Shown in pieces: positions 32,901 to 45,289 of a DNA stretch of 64,000 bases. The notes beneath the pieces were generated by a model. That model searched no databases, was not told the origin of the DNA, and was given only the letters and a program-made list of their open reading frames with translations. The DNA comes from Phaseolus vulgaris (Eukaryota > Streptophyta > Magnoliopsida > Fabales > Fabaceae), in assembly GCF_000499845.2 (NCBI RefSeq), contig NC_023755.2:6764847-6828846 (forward strand), given 5' to 3'. Position numbers and translations under genes: made by a program. How positions within the stretch are numbered: the stretch's first letter is position 1; each line of letters opens with the position of its first letter.

Positions 32901-35900
32901 TCCAAGGATGATTTGATCCTATCTCAAAGAAAACATGCACTGAACATTCTAGAAGAAACAAGGATGTTAAATACTAATAAGCCTATAGACACACCAATGG
33001 ATTTGAGTGTAAAACTAGTACCTAATCAAGGAGAATCGCATTTTATTTCGAGAGGAATAAAAGGTTAGTTGGTAAGCTAAATTACCTCATTGTGACTCAT
33101 CCTAGCATCACCTTTGTCGTGAACGTAGTAAGTCAATTTTTAAATTCTCCTTGTCATGACCATTGGGATGCAGTCATATTAGTTATAAAGTATATTAAGA
33201 ATTCTCTAGGAAAAGACATCATTTATGAAGATAAGAAAATACTCAAATTGTTGGGTATTTTGATGTTAACTTGGTAGGGTTACGAAGCGATAGACACTCC
33301 ACTTCAGGTTACTATGTTCTTGTTGGACGTAATTTAATATCGTGGAAAAGTAAGAAACAAAATGTTGGGATAAGGTCAAGTGGAAAAACAGAATATAGGG
33401 CAATGACAAAAGTCACGTGTTGGCTCATATGACTAAAACAACTACCCAAATATCTTAAATTTTAAGAAAGTTCTGAAATGCACCTTATATGTTACAATAG
33501 AACAACATTACACATTATCTTTAATCATGTCTTTCATGAGAGTACAAAACATATCGAGATACAATGCTATTTCATAAGCAAAAAACTGGAGTCTGGAAAT
33601 ATCACCACTAGATTTGTGAACTTTAGTGAACTATTGGTTGACATATTCATCAATTCTCTAAGAGGACTGAGAATTGATCATATTTGTAGCAAGCTGGACA
33701 CATACATATTATAAGTTATAACTTATGGAGGAGTGTACTACTTAAAGGAATAAGGAGCAAATTCTATATAATCAAGAATGTATAGATTGTGTATGTATTA
33801 GTAGGAATGCTTTTACTTATTCCTTATCATATCTTTATTATCATTCATATCAAATTTCTTTCTTTATTTTTTTGATCCATTTTCTCAATATAAATAAAGT
33901 ATGTGTTGTCTCAGAAACACACGGTATCAACTCAATGTCTCTCTTCCCACTAAATTGCTTCTTTACTCAGTTATATTTCATATGGAAGATATGGCATACA
34001 CAAGGTCTATTTGCTTGTGAGATATAAAAGCTTTGACCTGTTTTCTGACAGTGGGACACGAACAATCCATTATCCTTTGAATATAAAACTCATACATACA
34101 TTGTGGTAATATTTAATTGCAAAAGGTGTGGCTAATTTAGGACGTTGAACTAAATGGCGAAACATCAAAGAGGCTAAATTACTAATTATTAGTGTGCCAC
34201 TTACAGTAAAAAAGACATAAATTGCTTGGTGAAGGCCAATAAAGGTTGAACATTCCAACCCAGGTTGGCATCTTTAAGAATAAATGTTGTAACATTGCTA
34301 ATTTGTAACATTTCTAATATTTCCCTCACCCACACTCACAGTTTTAATATTATTTTTAGCTTCTTTTGTAATGGGCATCATTATGTAGGATCCACAGCCA
34401 GAATATAAGCTCTTTGGCACTATTGTGCATTCAGGCTACTCCCCCGAATCTGGTCACTACTATGCTTATATAAAGGTTTGTTAATTTTTAGTTTATCTGT
34501 ACACAAATTATGTAGCTATTACATCGATTCCTAAATAACTTTTCATTGTGCCAATCTTATTTCCCTTTTTGTTCATAGGATGCAATGGGTCGGTGGTATT
34601 GCTGTGATGATTCTAGTGTAACAGTTGCAACCCTGCAAGAAGTTTTGTCAGAAAAGGTTTACATTCTTTTTTTCTCTCGAACTAATCAAAGGCCAGTGTC
34701 AAATAGTATTTCTCTTGCTTCAAACGGTGTAAAACCTCATTCCAATGGGAACCAAGCATCTGAATTCCCAAAGGTTGGTGTACCACTGAAAGCTGTGTAT
34801 GCAAAGTCAAGTTTTGAGCTATCTCCATGGAAGGATATGCCAAGTGTAGCTAAGAATGCTAAAGTACCTTCCAGCTCACGAGTGAAGTTTGACATTAATG
34901 GAAGTTCTACTTCCAAAAGAAGTCCTGCTCCTGTAAATGTGAATGGGAAAGTTGATGTTTCTAGGAATCAGCCTTTATTAATAAATGGACATGTTAAAGA
35001 TTCAGTTTTTTTGGAAAATGGTAAGAAAGATCCTTCACCATTACCCACCAGGAATGGTATTGACAAAAATAAAGTTGATATTGACAAATTCAAAAGAAAG
35101 GAGTCATCACTTACAAATGGTCACGGTGATAATCAGATGGTTGATATTCATTCTGTAAAATCGGATCCCAGGGAAGATACTGATAAAAACAGGGTAATAG
35201 CAGGGAAAGGTTCTGACAACTTTAAGCTAGGAAAAAATGGCCTCAGCAATAAACCCAAAATATTGGGGAATAAGAGAAAGGTACATGAGGACCCATGCAT
35301 TTTACTTGCACATGATGGTCAGTCTCAAGCAAGAGTTCAAGAACTGAAGGACAAGTAAGACAGTTATTTTCAACTCTTTTTTTTAGATTATAGTTCACTG
35401 ATTTTTTAGATGATTCCTTGCTATGCTTTATGATTCTGATATTTATGTAAATATTGCATCTTAATACTTTTTTGTCTGCGTTTCATATCTTGGATTGAGA
35501 CTTTTTATTTATGATATCTTACTTTTACTGAGGCTTTGTTTCAATAATCTTGTTGGTGGGGAAGAGAATACCAAATTTTGAATCATACTGATAAGAACCA
35601 GGAAAATATGATAGAACAACCTACTCTAATTGTATTAATAAGAGATGTTTCAGCTAGAACCAATGAGATTCTGAACTGGGAATACAATTAGCAATAGCAG
35701 AATAACAAAAATGATATAGGGCAATTTATAAAGTGTCCAATTCTCCCCCAAGTCCAATACAATGTCAGCCTCCTCCCGTTTCCCTACATCCTCCTATACT
35801 TTCTCTCTCTCTTACTACTTGTGCACACACCCCACACCAGTAATGCCAAGTCATCGATTAGTTAGGCCCCCAATTCTCCTTCCTTATTATGATAAAGTGT

Positions 35901-38900
35901 GATACCTCTCTTTTGTCTCCTAACACCTTTAGCTTAGTGGTCTTGTCGCTTATATTTTGGTATCCAAGTCTTATAGCATTCCAATTTGTAGGAAACATTT
36001 TGCAATTACTAATGTCAATAGATGTTCTTCAAAGTTTTTTCATAGCATAGTTTATCTCTCTTTCCTTCTATCTTCAATATCTGACATGCTAAAAGTATGT
36101 TGATCTGTTTATGGTTAATAGATTTATACTGTACTGAAATCTTCATGCTTGTGATTGGTCACACCCAAACTCGATGACTTACAAGTTAGCAAAATATGCC
36201 TATTTCCTGTGACAATCAGTTAACATTTATGTACATATTTCCTGTAACAATCAGTTATACAGCTTTCCATTCTGAATTATATTTTATGTGCAAGTCATGC
36301 TGTTTTCTTTCTAAAATATTCATTACATGCCTTATTCTGATACCATGTTTTCAAAACATTACTCAGTCTTGGGAAAGAGGTGAAGTCATATTTGATATCA
36401 TGCGGCTGGACAAATGTGGTCTATGAATTTATGCGTTCTATAAAGAAGTTACGTGTACAAGATGGAAATTTAGAGAATGGAGATGAAACAAGGTACAGTT
36501 GATCATATTCTAGATTTCTTTATTCATTGAACCATTGATATTACCCACAAACGTGGCTGTTGCAGAATTTTTGTGAATAATAACACTCACCATTTTAACA
36601 AATTACCTTTTAATTACATAAGAGACTGGTTTCCAATTGTGACTATAGAGGCTCGGGGAAGGGATGTAGTGTTCTAAAAATGAAGCTTATTTGTTGTGAT
36701 GAAGCATTAGAAAAGTATGATTGACCATGAGATGGTAGAGTAAAGAATTGTTTATAACCATAAGGGAGGACTTCATGTATAACCCGGGATTCTACTTTTG
36801 AATCAATTTGTTGTAACCTTCATATAAGATTTCTATGGAATTAATGTTGGGTGTATTAATTTTAGAAATATAGAGATATGCATTATAGTTTGAGGAGTTT
36901 TAGTTATAAATTAGTTGGTAATGTTGAGAAAGTTAAAACTATGATTCTTTTTGGTTGGGGTGATGTGGGGTGGGGTTGGCATTTGTGGTTAAGTGATTGT
37001 GAAGATTTCTTTTTGTTACTAAATACATAGTCATTCTTTCTTTACAATTTTCCCCTCTTTTTGGTTCTTGTTGGTTTGAAAGAATTAATTCTTTGGTTTA
37101 AGGGAAGGAATGTAGGAGAATCACATGATACCATTGGGTTCCATAAACAAAATAAAATAAAATAAAATTCTATAGGATATTATTCACCTTGCAATTATTG
37201 GAGCTCAAGTGTGTTATAGTTCTATATTGCATTGAAATGGACAAGTTGAGCAATATATATGTTTGGTCCTATCATGTTGGACTGGACTACATTATGGACA
37301 ATTATCATGGATGACTTGTTATCACAGAACAATTACATAGGAATGTCCACCTTTATATTAAGGTTATCAAGTATGATCTTATTCCATGATTCACACACTT
37401 GAGTAAGGGCTCAAAATTCAGCTTTTACACTAGAAAGAGATACTTTATCACGTTTTTGGCTTCTCCACGTCAGTAGACTTTCACGGTCAAATGTATTATT
37501 TCCTAAAGAATAATCCTTTGTTAGCTACGTACATGTGTCTTTTTCTTAGATCTTGCATAAATTGACATGTCACAATAACTACTTAAGCAGTGTTTGGTCT
37601 TGTGTGATAAATAAATAAGTTTTCCTAGTATAGGAGAGCTCTCTTTACTTCCAATTCTATGATTACGTTCAATAGGAACTCTTGAGGTTCTATGTTTAAC
37701 TTATATACTGTCATTTGACCCTATCTTTAGTCGATGTAGGAGCTTCAACATACCTCACGCCAAGGACTAGACATCTTGAGTGTGAGACTAACTATTTGTA
37801 GGTGGTCCGACAACGACTCAATATTTGGTGACGTAATATTATATACCCAACAAACCTTACTATAATAGACTCTAATATCAACTTGAACCATGTAAGAAAA
37901 TAAAGAATTATTTTATTGATAAAAATTACACCAATTATATTCTCTTGATCTCTGTTTGCAATAATTAAAATCTTTAAAAAAAGGAAATAAAAATGTGTTG
38001 AAATGAATAGGAAGATTCTGAAGATATATATTTTTTAATTACTTTGGTGATATTGAGAATATTTTTTGTCCTAGTAATTTGCTATTTACAATCCATATAA
38101 TATTTTTGAAAAACCGTAAGCTTCCACTCAAGGAGGGGTTTACAATGTGAAAGAGACATATTTGAGGTTGTTAGAAAAAATAACTTTTAATAGAATTTAT
38201 TGTAAATGTGTTGTGTACTTTGTACTGTACCTATTTCCTAGATATATCTATCCATATTCTTTTCTCCTCTCTCTCATACATTACATTGTATTTGATATAT
38301 CAAAAGTTATTATAAATATGAGATCCAAGAGAGGGAAATTCACTTTCTCAAATTCATTTCTAATTTGTTTGTACTGAGCGGGTTGATCCCACTCTGTTTG
38401 TCTCTGTCCGTTAAAGGAATTGTCATCCGATCACTATCTGTGCTCGTTTGTCGCTGAAGTTTTGTCCTCTGATGCTTGGGTTCGGTGTTCCTTGAGAAGC
38501 ATTACCCAATCTCAGTGGTCATGCATCCAAACTCTAACTGACACGCCGTCACCTTCTCTACCAATCTAGGTTCATGCGTCTCATGTGCTGCCTTCTAGAG
38601 GTTGGAATCTTTCTGACTCACCACCGTTCAACTTGTTGGAGCATTCTGAGCCCATTTCCATCTTTTGTTTCGGTACCGATGCGAGTCTTCTAGTGTTGAT
38701 CACAATTTCTCTCACTTTAAGCCTTAGGTTGTATTATGTTCTTTCTCTTTTGCATTGCTGGACTAAACCTTGCCTTTACCTTGTTCAACATGTCTTTAGG
38801 AACTATCTGCTCTTTATCCAGGATAACTTTTAAGAAATTAAATGGAAAAAATTACCTATCTTGGTCTGTCTTAGTTGAACTTTGGTTCCTTGGCGTAGGT

Positions 38901-40539
38901 TTCCATGATCATTTAGAACATGGGAGTTCAATACCTCCATATCAAATTCAACAGTGGAAGAGAACTAATTTTCAGCTTTGTGCTCTTTTGCAATCCGTAG
39001 GACCTAATATTTTGACCACTCTTAGGCCATTTAAAACATGTAACTCTTTTTATAAAAAGGTCCAAAATGTTTTTGTGAATGAGAACATCTTTACAATTTG
39101 GCTAATCGATTGGCTTTTCTAGTAGTTTGATGATGGCATGCTGTCTTCTATTGTTGAAGCTTAGTCAATTGTTGAGCAATTGAAGATGTTCTTGGAAATT
39201 GACTCATTAGATGAGACAACAAAGAAGTTGGATACGTTTAATATGGTTATGATTCTTTGTGCATTGAATCCAGATTTTGATCATGTTAGAGATCACATTT
39301 TAACTGGTCAAGAAGTTCCTTCTATGGAAAACTTCACAACACGACTCCTTCGTGTTCCAACTCTTAAAAGAGTAAAAATTTTCAAGAATCCGCTCACTCT
39401 TCTGCCATGATTTCTACTTGTGGAAAAGGAAGTCGTGGCACTAAAAGAGTGTGTGGTGGTAGATGATGTCCTCAATGCACGTTGTAAAAGAATGGGCCAC
39501 CCTCAAGAGAATTGTTACTCTTTACATAGACTTTCTTGACGAGGCATCCGATATTTCCAAATCAAAAGGTTTTGAGCCAAAGTTCTCTAATGAAGTATAT
39601 CAAGAATATTTAAGGTTGAAATCCAATAACCTAGTCTAATCATCTACAACTCCTATTTTGTCAACAACTTGAATTGAGTCAAAATTCATGAATAATTGAC
39701 CTAGGTGCATACGATCATATTTATGGCAACATCTCTTTGTTTTATACCTTATTGCTTGGTTCAAATATGCCTGTACATTATTGGGGTGATGTTATCCTAA
39801 GTGCCTCTTTTCTCATTAAGAGAACACCTTCTCCAGTTGAAAATAAAGAGTTATATATGCCTAAATAAAGAGTTGTACATGCCTCTGTATTGGTCCAAAT
39901 ATTAATGATCTTTCACAAAAATAAATAAATCATATCACAGCAAAGGAAACACAATATTATCAATGATTCAGGTAAAAAAGATATAAAAAGCTTTAGAACA
40001 CCTTCAATGTCAAATATAATTTTTTTTATAATTGGATAACTATTAAGAAAGAAATTAGAATTGTATAAATATGAAATCAGAGTACCAAATAATAATAATT
40101 GAATAAAAGTCAAATAATTATAGAAAAACTAAATCATCAAATATGTGCTTTAGAACAATTTTATTCATTGAAATTGCAGATTGCATTTCCTGAAATGCAA
40201 TACATCTATGAACGAAATCGCATAATACTCATTTTAGTCTGATACAATACTCATTCAAGGAGAACTTCTTTCGAGACTTTGTTCTTTAATAATTAATTTG
40301 GCAACTAAGAATTGGAAGTTCCCTTTATCATTTCTTAACATATGTACAATGATAATTGTGATTTGACTCGCTGGTTTTAATCCTTGGATGTGCACTACGA
40401 GCAATGCAGGAAGTCGTTAATTAGAGATGCGCAGGTAGCTTTCAAATCAAAGATTCCTGAGTCATTGCGAAAGGATATGATTGAACGAATCCAATCCTTT
40501 ATCCAAGAAAACAATACAGTTTTAAGGACCTTGATCTGA
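29969..40539 (+). CDS. UBP25: Ubiquitin carboxyl-terminal hydrolase, UBP25-like (USP family, C19)
   Basis: A cysteine protease that removes ubiquitin. Exons: 29969-30143, 30240-30708, 31009-31084, 31182-31274, 34389-34475, 34579-35354, 36367-36492, 40410-40539; all introns are GT-AG and all phases agree, giving 643 residues. Start is ATG at 29969 ([16 protein letters not shown], as recalled for Arabidopsis UBP25); a TTG three bases earlier is not a start. Catalytic Cys31 lies in [18 protein letters not shown]. The central part has [18 protein letters not shown] and zinc-type pairs CPFC, CLCCG and CDSC. Catalytic His294 is in [15 protein letters not shown], the Asp box near residue 311 in [22 protein letters not shown] closes the domain at about residue 330. 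The rest is a Lys/Ser/Asn-rich tail ending in a conserved-looking helical stretch ([37 protein letters not shown]). Gly-rich insert near residue 145 (GGGGGDGGG). Introns 4 (3.1 kb) and 7 (3.9 kb) carry dead copia pieces. Looks functional. Confidence 0.95.
32660..33935 (+). pseudogene. Ty1/copia pol relic (RT-RNase H) and 3' LTR in intron 4 of UBP25
   Basis: The frame near 32685 reads [14 protein letters not shown], the copia RT 'YGLKQSPRAWF' block. 32805-32845 gives [13 protein letters not shown], where the catalytic YVDD has become YLDN. 33092-33165 reads [19 protein letters not shown] and the RNase H part follows to 33715 ([14 protein letters not shown]), interrupted by stops and shifts. 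GGAGGAGTGTACTAC at about 33726 looks like the PPT/LTR border, and LTR-type text runs to about 33930. The 5' half is absent. Same strand as the host gene. Confidence 0.8.
37640..37880 (+). repeat. Dispersed repeat, copy 2 (TAGTCGATGTAGGAGC type), in UBP25 intron 7
   Basis: Shares CTTATATACT, TAGTCGATGTA, CCTCACGC and GTGTGAGACTAACTATT with 16310-16440, in the same order and spacing. Non-coding. Confidence 0.55.
38838..39840 (+). pseudogene. Ty1/copia gag (and trace of integrase) relic in UBP25 intron 7
   Basis: 38832-39110 encodes [20 protein letters not shown] then [20 protein letters not shown], the N-terminal copia Gag block. 39180-39370 continues [18 protein letters not shown] and [19 protein letters not shown] in another frame. 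39767-39830 reads [20 protein letters not shown], the 'xHYWGDAVLTAxYLINRxP' end of a copia integrase, so most of the element between is deleted. 38330-38830 upstream probably holds the LTR and leader. Stops and frame changes throughout. Confidence 0.8.
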
Positions 40540-41326
40540 GCATGCGTACGAGGTGAACTATTTGTTTATGCTTATGCAATTTTTCTGTTCTGTAAGTCTT
40601 TAAATCAGTTAGTGATTTGATAGTTTCTTTATCATTGTGAAAATATTGCAGCATGTTGATCTTGTCTTGATAGTGAGGCGTGTTGTGTACACACTGTATT
40701 ACTAATTATTGTAGTGATGGTGGTACCCTTACTGGGATACTAGTTTGGGTTTGTGACATACTAACTCTTTGAGCTAGTTCTGGCGATAGGAGCAGGAGAA
40801 TATGGAGACTTGTTATCACCGAAGCTTGGCTTTGTTATGCTTCTAGTTCTTTCATGCATATTTGAGCTAGAAGTTCAGATTTCATGTCTTGCCATAAGTT
40901 TTCTTTCTCTATATAGGCTGTGAAGTTGTATTGAATCTTGAGGAGAGCATACCAGGAATTATATTCATTATGTACAATCTATTTTTGTCATGTGTACTGG
41001 AGCAGAATCTTAATTTTCTATAAAATTGCTCAACAAATTTTGCACCGAAAATTTGGCTGTGCATGACTAGTGATACATGCGCCATCCAAAACTGTATATA
41101 CTTAAAAACCATAACTTCCTCAAATTGTGAGATTTATGATTCAGTTTTGATGAACAACAGCAACTAAGTAACTTGGTTAAAAAATGTCAATATTTTGGTC
41201 GACAAAATGAGTCTCCACTCAAATCTTCAAACTCATCCACTCAAAATGAGTCTTCAAACTACTCGTTCATTTCAAAACCTCTAGACTAACTAAAATTTGT
41301 CTGCATTCATTGTTCTTGAAATTTAG
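40540..41326 (+). other. Probable 3' UTR / downstream region of UBP25-like gene
   Basis: T-rich sequence after the TGA at 40537-40539. A donor-like CGAG|GTGAAC near 40551 could pair with the acceptor at 41325-41326. No coding frame recognised. Confidence 0.4.
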
Positions 41327-41390
41327 AGTTTTGCAAGAAGTTGTGCGGCTAAATGATGCAAGTGTGGCTGAAGAAAATGAAGATAAAAAG
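41327..41390 (+). other. Orphan exon-like block downstream of UBP25
   Basis: A 64-bp open block (VLQEVVRLNDASVAEENEDK) preceded by TTTAG and followed by a consensus donor AAG|GTAAGC. It could be an alternative terminal exon or a spliced 3'-UTR exon of the UBP25-like gene, or the leftover of a lost gene. It matches no family I recognise. Confidence 0.35.
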
Positions 41391-42440
41391 GTAAGCAATC
41401 ATGGTGACGTTTGTTGTCCAAAAAAGCGACATTTCTGTAAAATATGTAAGGCTCTTTCTTTCTGTACTCATGATTACTAGGTGCACCTCCATGTTAACAG
41501 AAAAACTAAAATATCTTTCTTTCTTGCAGCATGCTGTCTTCATGATTACAATTACAAACATTGTTGTTACTGTGTTTTCTTTTTCTCTTTTGTACCTCCA
41601 CTGCACTTACACTGCCATTCTAGTCAGAGAGAACTTTTGCGGCAATCAGATATCAATCAATCAAACAAAGTTTCTTTACTAAAATATAATGTCTGAAATA
41701 TAAGAGGGACGACACCTATTAATTGAGTATCGTGTGATTAGATTAAGGAAAGGAAATTCAAATTTAAACTAAGCATGGTTAACTCTCTAATCTTATGTCA
41801 CTAATCATAGATCTAGAGTATAATTTTAAATGTCCTTAAATATGAGAAGTGTGACTTTAAGTATGCCGCTCAATAAGGTTTCTAGAAGCTAGAGTTCTGC
41901 CTCCTACTTTAGGCCACAAGGAAGTCCAATTTATTACATTCAAACCTTACTCTAAAGAAATACAAAATATAGAAAACACTTGATGTAAAGGTTCTATTCA
42001 CTGTGTCCTGATAATCCTTTTGAGGAATGGCAGATCCTAATTCAGTAGTCCTGTGTTATTGGTCATCCTCTTAAAAAGCTGGTTGGTTATTATATCATCC
42101 ATGATTTCATCTATATTTAAAAATAAAAATAATTTGTTAAACAATTTGATTGGATTTTAAATTAAAATTCATATTTTCAAAATGAAGATATTTTTAAGTA
42201 TTTATAAATTTATTTTATATGGGTTTTAAAATTAAATTATTTTCAAAATCAGTTTTAAATCAAAAGTATTTTTACAACTATATATTTTCTAAAAAGTAAT
42301 ATTTAGAACGGAAACTTGTTGAAGTCTTTCATATTTTATAAAATATGTATTTAGTTAATAATTTTAAAAATAAATTAGATTATGATATATGGGACAAACT
42401 TTCTATAGAATTAGATATAGGGATGTGAATGGGTAAGTGT
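41391..42440. other. Intergenic, no gene seen
   Basis: Open frames on both strands at 41349-41696 overlap one another and have no domain. 42110-42400 is A/T-rich spacer. Confidence 0.5.
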
Positions 42441-42475
42441 GAGAAATTTTCACAGTAGAAATTCCGACTGTTTAT

Positions 42476-42830
42476 TCCTTCCTGCACCTCCATACCTTCT
42501 TCTCTCACCTCCATAAATTTTCGTATTTTCAAAAATGTTCCTCTGTAATATTCTGGATTAATCTGGAAATCATTTTTCAAATTTGTAATTAGCTTCCGGA
42601 TTACATAATCTAGAAGCCTTTTTTCATATGCATGATTACTTTTCGAATTATATAATCTGGAAGTTTTTTTTAGTTTCTGGATTATGTAATCTGGATGTCT
42701 TTTTTCAAATGTATTTTTGGATTATATAATCTGTAAGCTACTGTATGGAGGTGGTATGAGAAAGATAAAAATGTATTTTCATGTTTTGTATGGAGGTGAC
42801 AGAAAAAGATATGGAGGTGCAAGGAGAAAC
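42476..42830. mobile_element. Short TIR element (MITE-like) with palindrome array
   Basis: Left end CCTTCCTGCACCTCCATACC and, after a gap, CTCACCTCCATAAATTTT. The right end, read in reverse complement, is TCTCCTTGCACCTCCATATC followed by CTGTCACCTCCATACAAAA. So the two ends are inverted repeats of about 40 bp with indels. Inside are palindromes GGATTA-ATC-like: TCCGGATTACATAATCTAGA, TCGAATTATATAATCTGGAA, TCTGGATTATGTAATCTGGA and TTGGATTATATAATCTGTAA. About 355 bp, no coding capacity. The family has another damaged copy at 5960-6645. Target duplication not determined. Confidence 0.65.
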
Positions 42831-43974
42831 CGTAAAAAATAACAAGCATGAAACTTTGGTATGATCACTATGCTCATTGAGTATATCAATTACTCTTTTA
42901 AATATTAATTAAATTTTTTACAATAAAAAAAATGAAAAATGATATTTTTAAGATTAAATGTCAAAAGTATACACATTTTTATTTATTTATAAGGAAAAAA
43001 TAATAATTACATATATGAAATCAAAGTATGAAAATGTTTACTTGATTCAAGACTTAAAATTAGAATCAAACATTTTCATGTGAAAAAAATAAACTAATAA
43101 AAAAATTAAAAAGAAGTAGAAATAATAGTTTTATAAATTATTTAATTAAATGTTATTGAGGTGTGTGTTTCTTGAAATGAAATACACAATTTAAATGAAA
43201 CTCTCACAAAAAAAAATGTGTAGTCAAAATTGTTATAAGAGAAAAAATACATTAGAGATTCAAGTGAACTTTGTAGATATTGAACAAACCGAACAATTAA
43301 AAGAGAGAGAGAATGGAAATTTTGTAAAAAAAAATAAAGAAAGGTTTTTCAAATGAAATAAAACTAAGGACCAAAGACAATAGTGAAGATATACTTTTTT
43401 AGGTTAATAAACTATGAGTGTTTTAATAACTTTAAAATGGAACAAATGTAAAGACGAATAGGGATGAAATGGAGACGAGGATGGAGAAGATATGTTCATA
43501 CCCATCCCTATTCCCTTATCCAATCTAAAAAATTGAATATTATCTATATTCACACCAATACTCTCTTAATGCAAGAACTTTCTCATCAAGAACAATTCAA
43601 ACAATACACATTGGGAATGACTTATTTTCCATTCCTTAATGTCATTTAATTTATTTTAAGTTACACACTACTCATATTTATTTTTATCTTTAGTTATGTA
43701 TTGGTCCTATTTATTTACATTTATGTTATTTATTTTATCTTCAATTATTCACTAGTCATATTACATATTATTTATTTATGTTTATGTCATTTAATTTATT
43801 TTCAGATACACATTGGTCCTGTTTATTATTTATTTATTTATATTTAAGTAATTTAATTTCTCTAGTTATACACTGGTCCTATTTTTAGTTTATATTTTTC
43901 TTGTTATTTTATTTTTCTATAATATAGTGTTTTATATCTAATTATATCTTGCTTTAATTATTATTTTATTTTTT
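42831..43974. other. AT-rich intergenic region
   Basis: Two loosely repeated segments at 43670-43890 (CACTAGTCATATT / CACTGGTCCTATTT after ATTTAATTT) suggest old tandem repeats. No gene seen. Confidence 0.45.
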
Positions 43975-45094
43975 TATAATTATCTTTTTGATCTTTACAT
44001 TTAAGGTTAATATTCAATTTATTACAGTGATTTTAAAAAAATCAATCAGGTCCTTTCTGTATGCAATCAGGTCCCAAAGTTTTAAAAAAAGTATGCAATT
44101 TGGTCCTTTCTGTTAAATTTCCACAAACAACATTAACTTCTGATGATGTGACATATAAAGTGTCACTGTTATTCAAAGGTGGAGTATGATTAGGGACACA
44201 TGGGACAAATTTTTAATATGTCATTATCTGACACGAAAATTCTATGTTTGATGATTTAGTCTTAAACAAATTGAATTTGGGAAAAGGAAATTAATGATTC
44301 AATTGCAATTAGTAATTTGTTGATTTTGAATTTAATGGCTTCAAAATGAACCAACCCCTCAAGTTTAATATTCCATCATTTAATCTTCGATGGAGTCATC
44401 GTTTCTAGGCTCAAATGACCTATACGACCAAAATGACAACACATCGCCCTTCCAACATTGTCTTGCTATCGCTGATACTTCAACGGAATCTTTTACTGAT
44501 GCTTCTATTCTTTTCGACCTCAACCCTCCCTTTTCATCTTTGACGACCACAATTTGTTGCCATTTCACCTGCCATCATTCTTTGGCTTGGGAACCCACAA
44601 GTTTCGAAGACACTTCGAAAGAAAACAAAGATTCCCTCGATTTGAAAAAAATAAATTCGTCCCTCTCCACCTCCAAACGTTGCCATCAAAGAGGGTGGAG
44701 AGGAATCAACATTAACCGCCAACGAGAAGGACGATGTCCCTCTCCATGTTTTTTATGGACCATTTTGGAGCATTTAAAAAGGTAAATGGTTTGTTGGTGG
44801 ACATTTTAGGTAGTGTTGTGTGGTATTTATGGCTGCAATCACTGACTGCAATTAAACCATTGATCTCCTTTTCCCAATTTCATATCAAAAGCAGAATTTC
44901 CATGTCGATATATTGAAAATTTGTCCCATGTGTCCCTAAGTGTTAAGTTCACAAGTGCATACCAATAGTTAATGTCGTTGGTGGAACAAAATAACATACT
45001 TTTAAAAATTCTTGGGACCAAATTGATTTTTTTAAAATCACTATAGTAAATTGAATATTGATCCTAAATGTAGGGACCAAATAGGTAATTATAT
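43975..45094. mobile_element. Long-TIR element (Mutator-like, non-autonomous; possible Pack-MULE)
   Basis: The ends are inverted repeats. Left 43975-44060 (TATAATTATC...TACATTTAAGG...AATATTCAATTTATTACAGTG, ATTTTAAAAAAATCAAT) matches the reverse complement of 44990-45094. Further in, GGGACACATGGGACAAATTTT at 44201-44221 matches in inverse at 44917-44938. TIR length is thus about 180-240 bp with indels, as in Mutator-type elements. The 680-bp inside is less AT-rich and holds a 131-codon frame (44390-44785) without a recognised domain. It may be a captured gene fragment or simply element sequence. No transposase. Confidence 0.7.
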
Positions 45095-45108
45095 TTTTCT
45101 TTTAATAT

Positions 45109-45197
45109 TTTTTAAAATATTTTATTTTTTAAAATATTTTATTTTTTAAAATATTTTATTTTTTAAAATATTTTATTTTTTAAAATATTTTATTTTT
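45109..45197. repeat. 17-bp minisatellite, five copies
   Basis: Perfect or nearly perfect head-to-tail copies of TAAAATATTTTATTTTT. The unit contains the palindrome AAAATATTTT. It directly abuts the right end of the long-TIR element. Confidence 0.9.
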
Positions 45198-45289
45198 ATA
45201 ATTTAAAGAAATATGTCAAGTAATAATTAAAAAAAACTAAAAGTAATTACTGTTTTTATTTAATGAGTTTGGATAAAAGTTACCTATAT

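Noticed and set aside
41349..41696. Overlapping frames on both strands downstream of UBP25
   Set aside because: Three frames open over the same AT-rich bases with hydrophobic, low-information content.
44390..44785. 131-codon frame as an independent gene
   Set aside because: It lies entirely inside a long-TIR element and has no recognised domain; kept only as possible captured sequence.
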